Assembly: GCF_016616885.1 (NCBI RefSeq)
Contig: NZ_CP067102.1
Span: forward strand, 4,182,501 to 4,246,500
Direction of reading: 5' to 3'
DNA length: 64,000 nt
Origin: Bradyrhizobium diazoefficiens
Lineage (GTDB): Bacteria; Pseudomonadota; Alphaproteobacteria; Rhizobiales; Xanthobacteraceae
In this document: positions 30,409 to 41,063 of the stretch, one piece after another
Numbering within the stretch: the first letter of the stretch is position 1
Layout of the letters: each line of letters starts with the position of its first letter
Notes under the pieces: model-generated
What the model was told of the DNA's origin: nothing
The model's database searches: none
Seen by the model: only the letters and a program-made list of their open reading frames with translations
Translations under genes and position numbers: made by a program

Positions 30409-31368
30409 ATGGATGGGTCAATGCCCCGGCATCACGCGGCTCGTGTCGAAGCCGCCATCGCATCAGGCCAGGCGGCTCGCTCCGCGCTCGTGGCCTCGTG
30501 GCGCCGTTCGTCCCGATTGCATCATCTCGATCCTGCCGGCCGCGGCCTGCCGCTACGGCTGAGCGAAGCCGAGCTGCGACAGGCGCGCGAGCGCATCGCG
30601 CCGCTGCTCGCTGCCGCGCAAGGCGCCATGGACCGGCTCTATCAGGCCGTCGGTGCTGCCGGCTGCTGCGTGCTGCTCGCCGACGGCGAGGGCGTGCCGG
30701 TCGACCGCCGTGGCACGCCGGCCGATGACGCCACCTTCCGGTCCTGGGGATTGTGGACCGGCGCGCTCTGGAGCGAGGAGCACGAGGGCACCAACGGCAT
30801 CGGCACCTGCGTGGTCGAGCAGCGTCCGCTGACGATCGACCGCGATCAGCATTTCTTCACCCGCAACACCCTGCTGAGCTGCACGGCCGTCCCAATCTAC
30901 GACCACGAGGCAGCCTTTGCCGGCGTGCTCGATGTCTCCTCCTGCCGCGCCGACCGCACCGACGCCTTCTCCAACCTGATCGCTCTGGCAGCGGGAGAGG
31001 CGGCCAGGCGTATCGAAGCCGATCTGTTTCGCCGCGCCTTCGCCCATGCCCGCATCGTGCTGACGCAAGCACCGGACGGCCAGTCGGTTGGCCTCGTGGC
31101 GGTCGACGCAGACGATCTCGTGATCGGCGCGACCCGGTCCGCGCGCGCGGCGCTCGGCATCGCGCCAGGCCGCCCATTGCAGCCAGTGCCCGCGTGCGAC
31201 CTTCTTGGTGGCGATACCGCGCATGACCATCTGGCCGGCGGCCAGCGCGCAGTATTGCAGCGGGCGCTGCTCCGCGCCGGCGGTAACGTGTCGGCGGCCG
31301 CCAAGGCCCTCGGCGTCAGCCGTGCCACGCTGCACAGGAAGCTGAAGCGGTTCGAGATCAAGTACTGA
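30409..31368 (+). CDS. GAF-Fis transcriptional regulator, AcoR-like but short
   Basis: A 319-residue regulator. The N-terminal half matches the AcoR/acetoin catabolism activators, with a GAF domain (about 85-205, including WSEEHEGTNGIGTCV and FTRNTLLSCTAVPI). The C-terminus is a Fis-type helix-turn-helix (NVSAAAKALGVSRATLHRKL). The sigma54-activating AAA+ domain (GAFTGA and Walker motifs) that usually sits between them is absent, so it cannot activate sigma54 polymerase in the standard way. Start at 30409 has a ggagg site 8 bases away. It lies 150 bases before an aldehyde dehydrogenase gene, its probable target. Confidence 0.85.
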   Translation: MDGSMPRHHAARVEAAIASGQAARSALVASWRRSSRLHHLDPAGRGLPLRLSEAELRQARERIAPLLAAAQGAMDRLYQAVGAAGCCVLLADGEGVPVDRRGTPADDATFRSWGLWTGALWSEEHEGTNGIGTCVVEQRPLTIDRDQHFFTRNTLLSCTAVPIYDHEAAFAGVLDVSSCRADRTDAFSNLIALAAGEAARRIEADLFRRAFAHARIVLTQAPDGQSVGLVAVDADDLVIGATRSARAALGIAPGRPLQPVPACDLLGGDTAHDHLAGGQRAVLQRALLRAGGNVSAAAKALGVSRATLHRKLKRFEIKY

Positions 31369-31518
31369 GGGCTAGGGCCCGCGACTGTCGCAGAACTGCG
31401 ACAGGTCAGCCCGGCCATCGCTCCCGCCCGGGCTGACAGAAACCACCTCCCGCGAGATCGTCGGCGCAAGTCGTGAGCACACGACGATTTGCACAAACAT
31501 CAACATCGGGAGAGATCA

Positions 31519-33036
31519 ATGAACAAGATGGAATTCCTCGGCGTCACCCAAAATCCCTTCGCTGAACGCTATGACAATTTCATCGGCGGCAAATTCGTCG
31601 CGCCGATTTCGGGCAAATACTTCGACAATGCTTCGCCGGTGAACGGCCGGATCGTCTGCAAGATCGCGCGCTCCGACGCGCAGGACGTCGAGGCTGCATT
31701 GGACGCTGCGCATGCCGCCAAGGGCGCGTGGGGACGCACCAGCGTCGCCGAGCGCGCTGCGATCCTCAATCGGATCGCCGACCGCATGGAGGAGAACCTC
31801 GAGCGGCTCGCGATCGCCGAGACCTGGGACAATGGCAAGCCGATCCGCGAGACCCGCGCCGCCGATCTGCCGCTCGCGATCGACCACTTCCGCTATTTCG
31901 CCGGCGTGGTCCGCGCCCAGGAAGGTTCGATCGGCGAGATCGATCATGACACCATCGCCTATCATTTCCACGAGCCGCTCGGCGTCGTCGGCCAGATCAT
32001 CCCCTGGAACTTCCCGCTGCTGATGGCCTGCTGGAAGCTCGCCCCCGCACTCGCCGCCGGCAATTGCGTGGTGCTGAAGCCGGCCGAGCAGACGCCGGCC
32101 TCGATCATGGTCTGGGCCGAGATCATCGGTGATCTCTTGCCGCCCGGTGTTCTCAATATCGTCAACGGCTTCGGCCTGGAGGCCGGCAAGCCGCTCGCAT
32201 CCAGCCCGCGCATCGCAAAAATCGCCTTCACCGGCGAGACCACGACGGGCCGGCTGATCATGCAATATGCCAGCCAGAACCTCATTCCGGTCACGCTCGA
32301 GCTCGGCGGCAAGTCGCCGAACATCTTCTTCAACGACGTCACCGCCGAAGACGACGACTTCTTCGACAAGGCGATCGAAGGCTTTGTCATGTTCGCGCTG
32401 AACCAGGGCGAGGTCTGCACCTGTCCGAGCCGCGCGCTGGTGCACGCGGACATTTACGATCGCTTCATGGAGCGGGCGCTGAAGCGCGTCGCGGCGATCA
32501 AGCAGGGCGATCCGCGCGCCGCCGACACCATGATCGGCGCGCAAGCCTCGAACGACCAGCTGGAGAAGATCCTCTCCTACATCGACATCGGCAAGCGGGA
32601 GGGCGCCAAGGTGCTGGCGGGCGGTGCGCGCGCCGAGCTTGCGGGCGATCTCGCCGGCGGCTTCTACGTCCAGCCGACGGTGTTCGAAGGCCACAACAAG
32701 ATGCGGATCTTCCAGGAGGAGATATTTGGTCCTGTGGTCTCGGTCACCACGTTCAAGACCGACGACGGGGCGCTCGCGATCGCCAACGATACGCTCTATG
32801 GCCTCGGCGCCGGCGTCTGGAGCCGCGATGCCAACCGCTGCTACCGCTTCGGCCGCGCGATCCAGGCCGGCCGGGTCTGGACCAACTGCTACCACGCCTA
32901 TCCCGCCCATGCCGCGTTCGGCGGCTACAAGCAGTCGGGCGTCGGGCGCGAGACCCACAAGATGATGCTGGATCACTACCAGCAGACCAAGAATCTGCTG
33001 GTCAGCTACAGCCCGAAGAAGCTGGGCTTCTTCTGA
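31519..33036 (+). CDS. NAD-dependent aldehyde dehydrogenase (AcoD/ExaC-like)
   Basis: A 505-residue aldehyde dehydrogenase. The NAD-binding region includes [21 protein letters not shown], the catalytic Glu lies in [12 protein letters not shown] and the catalytic Cys in [11 protein letters not shown]. The closest type I recognise is the acetaldehyde dehydrogenase of ethanol and acetoin metabolism. A gggagag ribosome site precedes the ATG. The upstream GAF-Fis regulator supports induction by an alcohol or ketone. Confidence 0.92.
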   Translation: MNKMEFLGVTQNPFAERYDNFIGGKFVAPISGKYFDNASPVNGRIVCKIARSDAQDVEAALDAAHAAKGAWGRTSVAERAAILNRIADRMEENLERLAIAETWDNGKPIRETRAADLPLAIDHFRYFAGVVRAQEGSIGEIDHDTIAYHFHEPLGVVGQIIPWNFPLLMACWKLAPALAAGNCVVLKPAEQTPASIMVWAEIIGDLLPPGVLNIVNGFGLEAGKPLASSPRIAKIAFTGETTTGRLIMQYASQNLIPVTLELGGKSPNIFFNDVTAEDDDFFDKAIEGFVMFALNQGEVCTCPSRALVHADIYDRFMERALKRVAAIKQGDPRAADTMIGAQASNDQLEKILSYIDIGKREGAKVLAGGARAELAGDLAGGFYVQPTVFEGHNKMRIFQEEIFGPVVSVTTFKTDDGALAIANDTLYGLGAGVWSRDANRCYRFGRAIQAGRVWTNCYHAYPAHAAFGGYKQSGVGRETHKMMLDHYQQTKNLLVSYSPKKLGFF

Positions 33037-33077
33037 TCGGCAAGTTCTTATCGGAAAGTTCTGATTGGGTGGGCACG

Positions 33078-33100
33078 GGCGGCGTCATCACGGCGCCGCC
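33078..33100 (+). terminator. GC-rich hairpin after the aldehyde dehydrogenase
   Basis: ggcggcg (33078-33084) pairs with cgccgcc (33094-33100) across a 9-base loop, 42 bases past the stop. There is no clear T-run, so this is only a possible terminator. Confidence 0.35.
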
Positions 33101-33211
33101 TGTGTACATCGGTTACCGCTGGCCCCGCCGTCATCCGTCTGTCAGAGAATTGAGACAAGACGACAGCCCGATCGCACACCATGCGATGTCAGGCAGGACG
33201 GAGGCGCGGCC

Positions 33212-34594
33212 ATGACGACCAATCCCTTGCAGCGGAAGATTCATGTCGGAGCGATGCTGCTCGGCGCGGCGGCCCTGGCGTTGCTTGCACCGTCGGCGGC
33301 CTTGGCGCAGGCGGCGCCATCAGGCGCAAAACCCTTCCTCACCGTCGACGGCAAGGCGCCGCTGATCCTCGGACATCGCGGCGTGCCGGGACTGGTGCCC
33401 GAAGAGACCGAGCCCTCGTACGACCTCGCCGCAGCGCTCGGAACCGACGCGCTCGAAGAGGACCTTCACCTCACCAAGGACTGCGTCCTGGTCGTGCGTC
33501 ACAACCCCTGGCTCGCCGACAACACCAACGTGGCCGAGGTGGCGAAGACCAATGCGGCGGTCGCGGCCCGCAAGCGCACGGTGCCCGGCGTGCGCGTCAA
33601 GGCGCCGGCTGCCGCCGGCGTGCCAGCAGACTACCTCGTCGATCTCACCGATCCGTCCGATCCCAAATCGGTGCTGAAGTCATTGATCGTTGACGGTGAA
33701 GATCACACCAACGACTGGTCGATCACCGACTTCACCATGGCCGAGCTGAAGGAGTGGATCGGCGGCACCACCTATGATGCAGCCAATGAGCGGCCCAAGG
33801 TGTTCAACGGCAAATTCCCGGTCATCAGCTTCCAGGACGTCCTCGACATCGCCAAGGCGAAGAGCAAGGGGACCGGGCAGTCCATCCTGGTCTATCCGGA
33901 AACCAAGAATCCGACCTGGAACAATGCCCAGGCCATCGCCAATGGCTGCGGCGCGCCCGGCAGCCATCCGCTCGAGGATGCCTTGATCAAGATCATCAAG
34001 GACAACGGCCTCAATACCAAGGACGCGCCGATCCTGGTCCAGAGCTTCGAGCCCGGCAGCCTGAAATATATGCGCAGCCATGGCCTGGAGACGCGGCAGG
34101 TCCAGCTCGTCGACGGCAACGGCATCGACTTCAAAACCGGCAAGGTCTTGCTCAACAACATCACCAATTCCCGTCCGTTCGACTGGACGGTGGCCGGCGA
34201 TGCGCGGCTCTACGATGCGATGCTAACCCCCGCGGGCCTTGCCGAGATCAAGACCTATGCCGACGGCATCGGCCCGTGGAAGGCCTATATCGTGCCGCTC
34301 AAGATCGCGCCGTGGAAGGACGCCAATGCCGACGGCACGCCCTACAAGGGCTCGACACCGGAGGCTTCAACGCAGGAGGCAACCAGCCTGATCGCCGACG
34401 CGCACAAGCTCGGCCTGTTCGTGCACGTCTTCACGTTCCGCAATGAGAAGAAATATCTCGCGGCCGACTATCACGCCGATCCGGCCCAGGAATATCTCAA
34501 ATTCTTCCGGCTCGGCGTGGATGGGGTGTTCACTGATTTCACGCATACCGGCGTTGCCGCCCGCGCAGCGTATTTGCGAGAGCTCGGCTGGTGA
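33212..34594 (+). CDS. Exported glycerophosphodiester phosphodiesterase
   Basis: 460 residues with a signal peptide (about 1-33, ending ALAQA). The GDPD TIM barrel has the catalytic His pair and metal ligands in ILGHRGVPGLVPEET and DALEEDLHLTKDCVLVVRHNP. It should hydrolyse deacylated phospholipids in the periplasm to glycerol 3-phosphate and an alcohol. A long insertion (about 110-230) after the first strands is typical of the GlpQ-like group. The ATG at 33212 follows a ggagg-like site. Probably monocistronic. Confidence 0.92.
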   Translation: MTTNPLQRKIHVGAMLLGAAALALLAPSAALAQAAPSGAKPFLTVDGKAPLILGHRGVPGLVPEETEPSYDLAAALGTDALEEDLHLTKDCVLVVRHNPWLADNTNVAEVAKTNAAVAARKRTVPGVRVKAPAAAGVPADYLVDLTDPSDPKSVLKSLIVDGEDHTNDWSITDFTMAELKEWIGGTTYDAANERPKVFNGKFPVISFQDVLDIAKAKSKGTGQSILVYPETKNPTWNNAQAIANGCGAPGSHPLEDALIKIIKDNGLNTKDAPILVQSFEPGSLKYMRSHGLETRQVQLVDGNGIDFKTGKVLLNNITNSRPFDWTVAGDARLYDAMLTPAGLAEIKTYADGIGPWKAYIVPLKIAPWKDANADGTPYKGSTPEASTQEATSLIADAHKLGLFVHVFTFRNEKKYLAADYHADPAQEYLKFFRLGVDGVFTDFTHTGVAARAAYLRELGW

Positions 34595-34763
34595 GCCGAG
34601 CATTGCGAAAGCCGAATGTTGCCTGATCAAGCCTAAAGGTTTTGCAAAATTTCGGCCACGTTGCAGTGCGGCATAATGAAAGTCGTGCCATGTCGCTGCG
34701 GTGCTTTCACACGCGATTGAGTTGGGTTAGAGAGGGCCTAGATTTCTCTGACCCGGAATTCCC

Positions 34764-35786
34764 ATGGCCGCACCCAAGAAAGCCGCCGCAAGCAGCCCGC
34801 AAGACAAGACCAACGGCGGTTCGCCCCCGGAATTCACCAAGGAACAGGAGCTGAAGGCGCTCCGCGACATGTTGCTTATCCGGCGATTCGAGGAGAAGGC
34901 CGGCCAGCTTTACGGCATGGGTGCGATCGGCGGCTTCTGCCATCTCTATATTGGCCAGGAGGCCGTGGTGGTCGGCATGCAGATGGCCCTGAAGGACGGC
35001 GATCAGGTCATCACCGGCTATCGCGACCACGGCCATATGCTTGCCACCGGCATGGAGGCTAACGGCGTGATGGCCGAGCTCACCGGACGCCGCGGCGGCT
35101 ATTCCAAGGGCAAGGGCGGCTCCATGCACATGTTCAGCAAGGAGAAGCACTTTTACGGCGGCCACGGCATCGTCGGCGCCCAGGTCTCGCTCGGCACCGG
35201 TCTAGCGTTCGCCAACAATTATCGCGGCAACGGCAATGTCAGCGTCACCTATTTCGGCGACGGCGCGGCCAACCAGGGCCAGGTCTATGAGAGCTTCAAC
35301 ATGGCGGAGCTCTGGAAGCTGCCGGTGATCTTCGTCATCGAGAACAACCGCTACGCCATGGGCACCTCAGTCTCGCGTGCTTCGGCGCAGCAGGATTTCT
35401 CCAAGCGCGGTGCGTCTTTCAACATCCCCGGCATGCAGGTCGACGGCATGGACGTCCGCGCCGTGAAGGCTGCCGGCGACGAGGCCGCCGCCTGGTGCCG
35501 CTCCGGCAAGGGGCCGATGATCCTGGAGATGCAGACCTACCGCTATCGCGGTCACTCGATGTCTGACCCGGCCAAGTACAGAACGCGCGAGGAGGTCGAG
35601 AAGGTCCGCCACGACCAGGACCCGATCGAGCAGGTGCGCAACCGCCTGCTGGCGGCGAAGGTGAGCGAGCAGGACCTCAAGGCGATCGACGCCGAGGTGC
35701 GCGACATCGTCAACGCGTCCGCCGACTTTGCCCAGCATGATCCCGAGCCGGATGCCGCCGAGCTCTGGACCGATGTTTATCGCTAA
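34764..35786 (+). CDS. pdhA: Pyruvate dehydrogenase E1 alpha subunit
   Basis: A 340-residue E1-alpha that decarboxylates pyruvate with thiamine diphosphate. The thiamine-binding motif is GDGAANQGQVYESFNMA...IENN, and the phosphorylation-loop region YRYRGHSMSDPAKYRTREE is well conserved. The first 25 residues are a Lys/Ala/Ser-rich extension. It opens the pdhA-pdhB-...-pdhC-lpd region, with pdhB starting 30 bases later. Confidence 0.97.
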   Translation: MAAPKKAAASSPQDKTNGGSPPEFTKEQELKALRDMLLIRRFEEKAGQLYGMGAIGGFCHLYIGQEAVVVGMQMALKDGDQVITGYRDHGHMLATGMEANGVMAELTGRRGGYSKGKGGSMHMFSKEKHFYGGHGIVGAQVSLGTGLAFANNYRGNGNVSVTYFGDGAANQGQVYESFNMAELWKLPVIFVIENNRYAMGTSVSRASAQQDFSKRGASFNIPGMQVDGMDVRAVKAAGDEAAAWCRSGKGPMILEMQTYRYRGHSMSDPAKYRTREEVEKVRHDQDPIEQVRNRLLAAKVSEQDLKAIDAEVRDIVNASADFAQHDPEPDAAELWTDVYR

Positions 35787-35816
35787 AACGCGCGCAAGCT
35801 TTCTTTTGGAGTCGAT

Positions 35817-37205
<1,389 letters not shown>

Positions 37206-37208
37206 ATC

Positions 37209-37511
37209 ATGGCGGGCCCGAAGGAGCAGCCATTGCCACCCGACGTCCTCGCCCGCGATGATGCGGTCGAGATCCTGCGCGTGTTCGTGCTGGACGGCGG
37301 GCTGTCGATGGCGTTCCAGCGCGCCTTCGAAGAGCCCGACATGTGGGGCCTGCTGCTGGTCGATCTCGCCCGCCACGCCGCGCGCGCCTATTCGCGCGAG
37401 AGCGAATATACCGAAGAGGACGCGCTGAACCGGATCCTGGAGATGTTTCAGGCCGAGATCGAGCGTCCCACGGACACCGGCACCACGACGCCGCGCGGGA
37501 AGGGACACTGA
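37209..37511 (+). CDS. DUF5076-family small protein
   Basis: A 100-residue protein (start MAGPKEQPLPPDVLARDDAVEILRVF) of what I recognise as DUF5076, with mixed helices and no known function. It starts 3 bases after the pdhB stop and is followed 2 bases later by the deaminase start, so it is certainly in the pdh transcript. The position suggests a link to pyruvate dehydrogenase or simple hitch-hiking; the sequence does not decide. Confidence 0.75.
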   Translation: MAGPKEQPLPPDVLARDDAVEILRVFVLDGGLSMAFQRAFEEPDMWGLLLVDLARHAARAYSRESEYTEEDALNRILEMFQAEIERPTDTGTTTPRGKGH

Positions 37512-37513
37512 CC

Positions 37514-37966
37514 GTGGCCGTCGAAGCCTATCATTTCGATTTCATGCTGGAGGCGATCCGCGAGGCGCAGGATTCGATCGCGCAGGGCGGCCTGCCGATC
37601 GGTGCCGTGCTGACGCGCGACAACAAGATCATCGCCCGCGGCCACAACAACCGCGTGCAGGAGAACAATGTCATCCTGCACGGCGAGATGAGCTGCCTGC
37701 GCGAAGCCGGCGCGATCTCGTTCCACGACACCGTCATGTACACCACGCTGTCGCCATGCTCGATGTGTGCCGGCGCGCTCGCTTTGTTCAAGGTCAAGCT
37801 CGTGGTGATCGGCGAATCCGTCACCTTCGAGGGATCCAAGGACATTCTCGACAAGTTCGGGATTCCCTGGATCGATCTTGCGGACGACCGCTCCATCACC
37901 ATGATGAAGAATTGGCGTTCCGTTCCGGCCAATGAGCGCCTGTGGCAAGGCGACATCGGCAACTAA
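37514..37966 (+). CDS. Cytosine/nucleoside deaminase (CDA superfamily)
   Basis: A 150-residue zinc deaminase starting at GTG. The zinc site is complete: His56 with catalytic Glu58 (ILHGEMSCL), and Cys82/Cys85 (LSPCSMCAGA). The pattern and the FGIPWIDL tail resemble fungal cytosine deaminase more than the tRNA deaminase TadA. Substrates could be cytosine, guanine or another base. It sits within the pdh operon between DUF5076 (2 bases) and pdhC (62 bases). Confidence 0.85.
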   Translation: MAVEAYHFDFMLEAIREAQDSIAQGGLPIGAVLTRDNKIIARGHNNRVQENNVILHGEMSCLREAGAISFHDTVMYTTLSPCSMCAGALALFKVKLVVIGESVTFEGSKDILDKFGIPWIDLADDRSITMMKNWRSVPANERLWQGDIGN

Positions 37967-38028
37967 CCCTGGTCTGTTCGTCCTCGCTTCCGGGGACGAC
38001 GTTTTGAAAAGTTCTTCGTGAGGTCAGC

Positions 38029-39381
38029 ATGCCCATCAACATCCTGATGCCCGCTCTTTCGCCGACGATGGAGAAGGGCAACCTCGCCAAGTGGCTGAAG
38101 AAGGAAGGCGACAAGGTCAAATCCGGCGATGTCATCGCCGAGATCGAGACCGACAAGGCGACCATGGAGGTCGAGGCCATCGACGAGGGCACGATCGCCA
38201 AGATCCTCGTGCCTGAGGGCACACAGGATGTGCCGGTCAATGACGTGATCGCGGTGCTCGCCGGCGATGGCGAGGACGTCAAAGCCGCAGGCTCCGCCAA
38301 GCCCAGCGCTTCGGCCGCGCCGCCCAAGGCCGCTGAAGCTCCCGCTGCTGCGCCGGCTCCCGCGCCTGCCGCGCCGAAGGCTGCACCTCCGCCCACCGCC
38401 GCACCGACCCCGCAGGCAACAGCGTCCGCTGCACAGGGCAACGGCCATGCTGGCCGCGTGTTCTCATCGCCGCTGGCGCGCCGCATCGCCAAGGAGGCTG
38501 GCATCGATGTCGGCATGGTCACCGGCACCGGCCCGCATGGTCGCGTGGTTGCGCGCGACGTCGAGCAGGCCAAGTCCGGCAAGGGCCTCAAGGCGCCCGC
38601 CGCGGCACCGTCCGGTGGTGCGCCCTCGATCGCACCGACCATGTCGGACAAGCAGATCCTGTCGCTGTTCGAGCCGGGCTCCTACGACATCGTCCCACAT
38701 GACGGCATGCGCCGCACGATCGCGCAGCGCCTGACGGCATCGATCCAGAACGTCCCGCACTTCTACCTGACCATCGACTGCGACATCGGCAAGCTGCTCG
38801 CCTCGCGTGAGGAGATCAATGCCGCCGCGCCGAAGGACAAGGAGAAAAAGCCGCTCTACAAGATCTCGGTCAACGACTTCGTCATCAAGGCGATGGCGGT
38901 CGCGCTCCAGAAAATCCCGAACTGCAATGTCAGCTGGACCGAGTCCGGCATGGTCAAGCATCACCATTCCGACGTCGGCGTTGCCGTGGCGATGCCCGGC
39001 GGCCTGATCACGCCGATCATCCGCAAGGCCGAGACCAAGACGCTCTCGACCATCTCCAACGAGATGAAGGATTTTGCGGCGCGCGCCCGCACGCGCAAGC
39101 TGAAGCCGGAAGAGTACCAGGGCGGCACCACCGCGGTGTCCAACCTCGGCATGTTCGGCATCAAGGACTTCACTGCTGTGATCAACCCGCCGCATGCCAC
39201 GATCCTCGCGGTCGGCACCAGTGAGGAGCGCCCCGTCGTGCGCGGCGGCAAGATCGAGATCGCGCAGATGATGAGCGTGACCTTGTCCTGCGATCACCGC
39301 GCCATCGACGGCGCGCTCGGTGCCGAGCTGATCGGCGCCTTCAAGCAGCTGATCGAAAACCCCGTCATGATGATGGTCTGA
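38029..39381 (+). CDS. pdhC: Pyruvate dehydrogenase E2, dihydrolipoamide acetyltransferase
   Basis: 450 residues: one lipoyl domain (1-80, Lys43), a long Ala/Pro linker (about 85-140), a peripheral subunit-binding domain (about 142-178, [19 protein letters not shown]) and the catalytic acetyltransferase domain, with the active-site His and Asp in [13 protein letters not shown]. It forms the core of the complex and passes acetyl groups to CoA. It is separated from pdhB by two unrelated small genes and from lpd by an 86-bp repeat element. Confidence 0.97.
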   Translation: MPINILMPALSPTMEKGNLAKWLKKEGDKVKSGDVIAEIETDKATMEVEAIDEGTIAKILVPEGTQDVPVNDVIAVLAGDGEDVKAAGSAKPSASAAPPKAAEAPAAAPAPAPAAPKAAPPPTAAPTPQATASAAQGNGHAGRVFSSPLARRIAKEAGIDVGMVTGTGPHGRVVARDVEQAKSGKGLKAPAAAPSGGAPSIAPTMSDKQILSLFEPGSYDIVPHDGMRRTIAQRLTASIQNVPHFYLTIDCDIGKLLASREEINAAAPKDKEKKPLYKISVNDFVIKAMAVALQKIPNCNVSWTESGMVKHHHSDVGVAVAMPGGLITPIIRKAETKTLSTISNEMKDFAARARTRKLKPEEYQGGTTAVSNLGMFGIKDFTAVINPPHATILAVGTSEERPVVRGGKIEIAQMMSVTLSCDHRAIDGALGAELIGAFKQLIENPVMMMV

Positions 39382-39400
39382 CGCGGCAGACGGTGAATAC

Positions 39401-39486
39401 GTAGGGTGGGCAAAGGCGCAACGCGCCGTGCCCACCTTTTCTTAGTGTTGGAAGGCGGTGGGCACGCTTCGCTTTGCCCACCCTAC
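39401..39486. repeat. 86-bp MITE-like element with 15-bp inverted ends
   Basis: gtagggtgggcaaag (39401-39415) and its perfect reverse complement ctttgcccaccctac (39472-39486) bound an 86-bp element between pdhC and lpd. There is a second partial copy at 61480-61517. Such elements are common in Bradyrhizobium intergenic regions from memory. It may act as an RNA processing or attenuation site inside the operon. Confidence 0.75.
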
Positions 39487-39510
39487 GAAGTTCAGTGAAT
39501 GGGAGCCGCA

Positions 39511-40932
39511 ATGGCCGACACATCCTTTGACGTCATCATCATCGGCTCCGGCCCCGGCGGCTATGTTACCGCGATCCGGGCGGCCCAGCTCGGCCTCAAG
39601 GTTGCGATTGTCGAGAAGTCCTATCTCGGCGGCATCTGCCTGAACTGGGGCTGCATCCCGACGAAAGCGCTGCTGCGCTCCGCCGAAATCTATCACTACA
39701 TGCAGCACGCCAAGGATTACGGCCTGTCCGCCGATAACGTCTCGTTCGATCCGAAGGCGGTGGTGCAGCGCTCGCGCGGCGTCTCGAAGCGGCTGAACGA
39801 CGGTGTCGGCTTCCTGATGAAGAAGAACAAGGTGAGCGTGATCTGGGGCGCCGCCTCGATCGAAGCGCCCGGCAAGGTCACCGTGAAAAAGTCCGACATC
39901 GAGGCGCCGAAGGGTACGCTGGGCGAGGGGAGCTACCAGGCCAAGCACATCATCATCGCGACCGGCGCGCGGCCGCGCGTGCTGCCGGGCCTTGAACCCG
40001 ACAAGAAGCTGATCTGGACCTACTTTGAAGCGATGGTGCCCGAGCGGATGCCGAAGTCGCTGCTGGTGGTCGGCTCCGGCGCAATCGGCATCGAGTTCGC
40101 CTCGTTCTTCCACACCATGGGTTCTGACGTCACCGTGGTCGAGGTGCTGCCGCAGATCCTGCCGGTCGAGGACGCCGAGATTGCGGGTCTCGCGCGCAAG
40201 CGGCTCGAGAAGCAGGGCATCAAGATCATGTCTTCGACCAAGGTCACGAAGCTGGAGAAGAAGGCCGACAGCGTCGTCGCCACCATCGACGACGGCAAGG
40301 GCAAGCCCGTCAACACCGAATTCGAGCGGGTGATCTCGGCCGTCGGCGTGGTCGGCAACATCGAGAATCTCGGTCTGGAAAAGCTTGGCGTGAAGACCGA
40401 CCGCGGCTGCATCGTGATCGACGGCTACGGCAAGACCAACGTTCCCGGCATCTACGCCATCGGCGACGTCGCCGGTCCCCCGATGCTGGCGCACAAGGCC
40501 GAGCATGAAGGCGTGGTTTGCGTCGAAGCGATCAAGGGGCTGCATCCGCATCCCATGGACAAGAACCTGATCCCGGGCTGCACCTATTGCCTGCCGCAGG
40601 TTGCCTCGGTCGGTCTCACCGAAGCCAAGGCGAAAGAGAACGGCCGCGAGATCCGCGTCGGCCGCTTCCCCTTCGTCGGCAACGGCAAGGCGATCGCGCT
40701 CGGCGAGGACCAGGGCCTGGTCAAGGTGATCTTCGACAAGAAGACCGGCCAGTTGCTCGGCGCCCACATGGTCGGTGCTGAAGTGACCGAATTGATCCAG
40801 GGCTATGTCGTTGCCATGAATCTGGAGACCACGGAAGAAGAGCTGATGCACACGGTATTCCCGCATCCGACCCTGTCGGAGATGATGAAGGAAGCTGTGT
40901 TGGATGCGTACGGGCGGGTGTTGAATATCTGA
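39511..40932 (+). CDS. lpd: Dihydrolipoamide dehydrogenase (E3)
   Basis: A 473-residue FAD enzyme that reoxidises the dihydrolipoyl groups of the pyruvate complex. It has an FAD-binding N-terminus (DVIIIGSGPGGYVTAIRA), the redox disulfide in GGICLNWGCIPTKALL, an NAD-binding LLVVGSGAIGIEFASFF, and the His-Glu active-site pair in FPHPTLSEMM. I use the ATG at 39511, which follows gggag, rather than one at 39499. It has no extra lipoyl domain. It closes the pyruvate dehydrogenase region. Confidence 0.97.
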   Translation: MADTSFDVIIIGSGPGGYVTAIRAAQLGLKVAIVEKSYLGGICLNWGCIPTKALLRSAEIYHYMQHAKDYGLSADNVSFDPKAVVQRSRGVSKRLNDGVGFLMKKNKVSVIWGAASIEAPGKVTVKKSDIEAPKGTLGEGSYQAKHIIIATGARPRVLPGLEPDKKLIWTYFEAMVPERMPKSLLVVGSGAIGIEFASFFHTMGSDVTVVEVLPQILPVEDAEIAGLARKRLEKQGIKIMSSTKVTKLEKKADSVVATIDDGKGKPVNTEFERVISAVGVVGNIENLGLEKLGVKTDRGCIVIDGYGKTNVPGIYAIGDVAGPPMLAHKAEHEGVVCVEAIKGLHPHPMDKNLIPGCTYCLPQVASVGLTEAKAKENGREIRVGRFPFVGNGKAIALGEDQGLVKVIFDKKTGQLLGAHMVGAEVTELIQGYVVAMNLETTEEELMHTVFPHPTLSEMMKEAVLDAYGRVLNI

Positions 40933-40942
40933 CCGCCGCCTC

Positions 40943-41022
40943 CGTCATTGCGAGCGAAGCGGAGCAATCCAGGCTGTTTCTGCGGAAGGACTCTGGATTG
41001 CTTCGCTGCGCTCGCAATGACG
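40943..41022. repeat. 80-bp imperfect palindromic repeat
   Basis: cgtcattgcgagcgaagcgg (at 40943) and a matching inverted arm ending 41022 form a 30-bp imperfect stem around a 20-base centre, 11 bases after lpd. This cgtcattgcgagcgaag family is a well known intergenic repeat type in Bradyrhizobium. It probably forms the 3' end of the lpd message. Confidence 0.75.
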
Positions 41023-41063
41023 AGCAGAGAGAGTCGTTTGCAAAATAAGAAGGAAATCACCCC

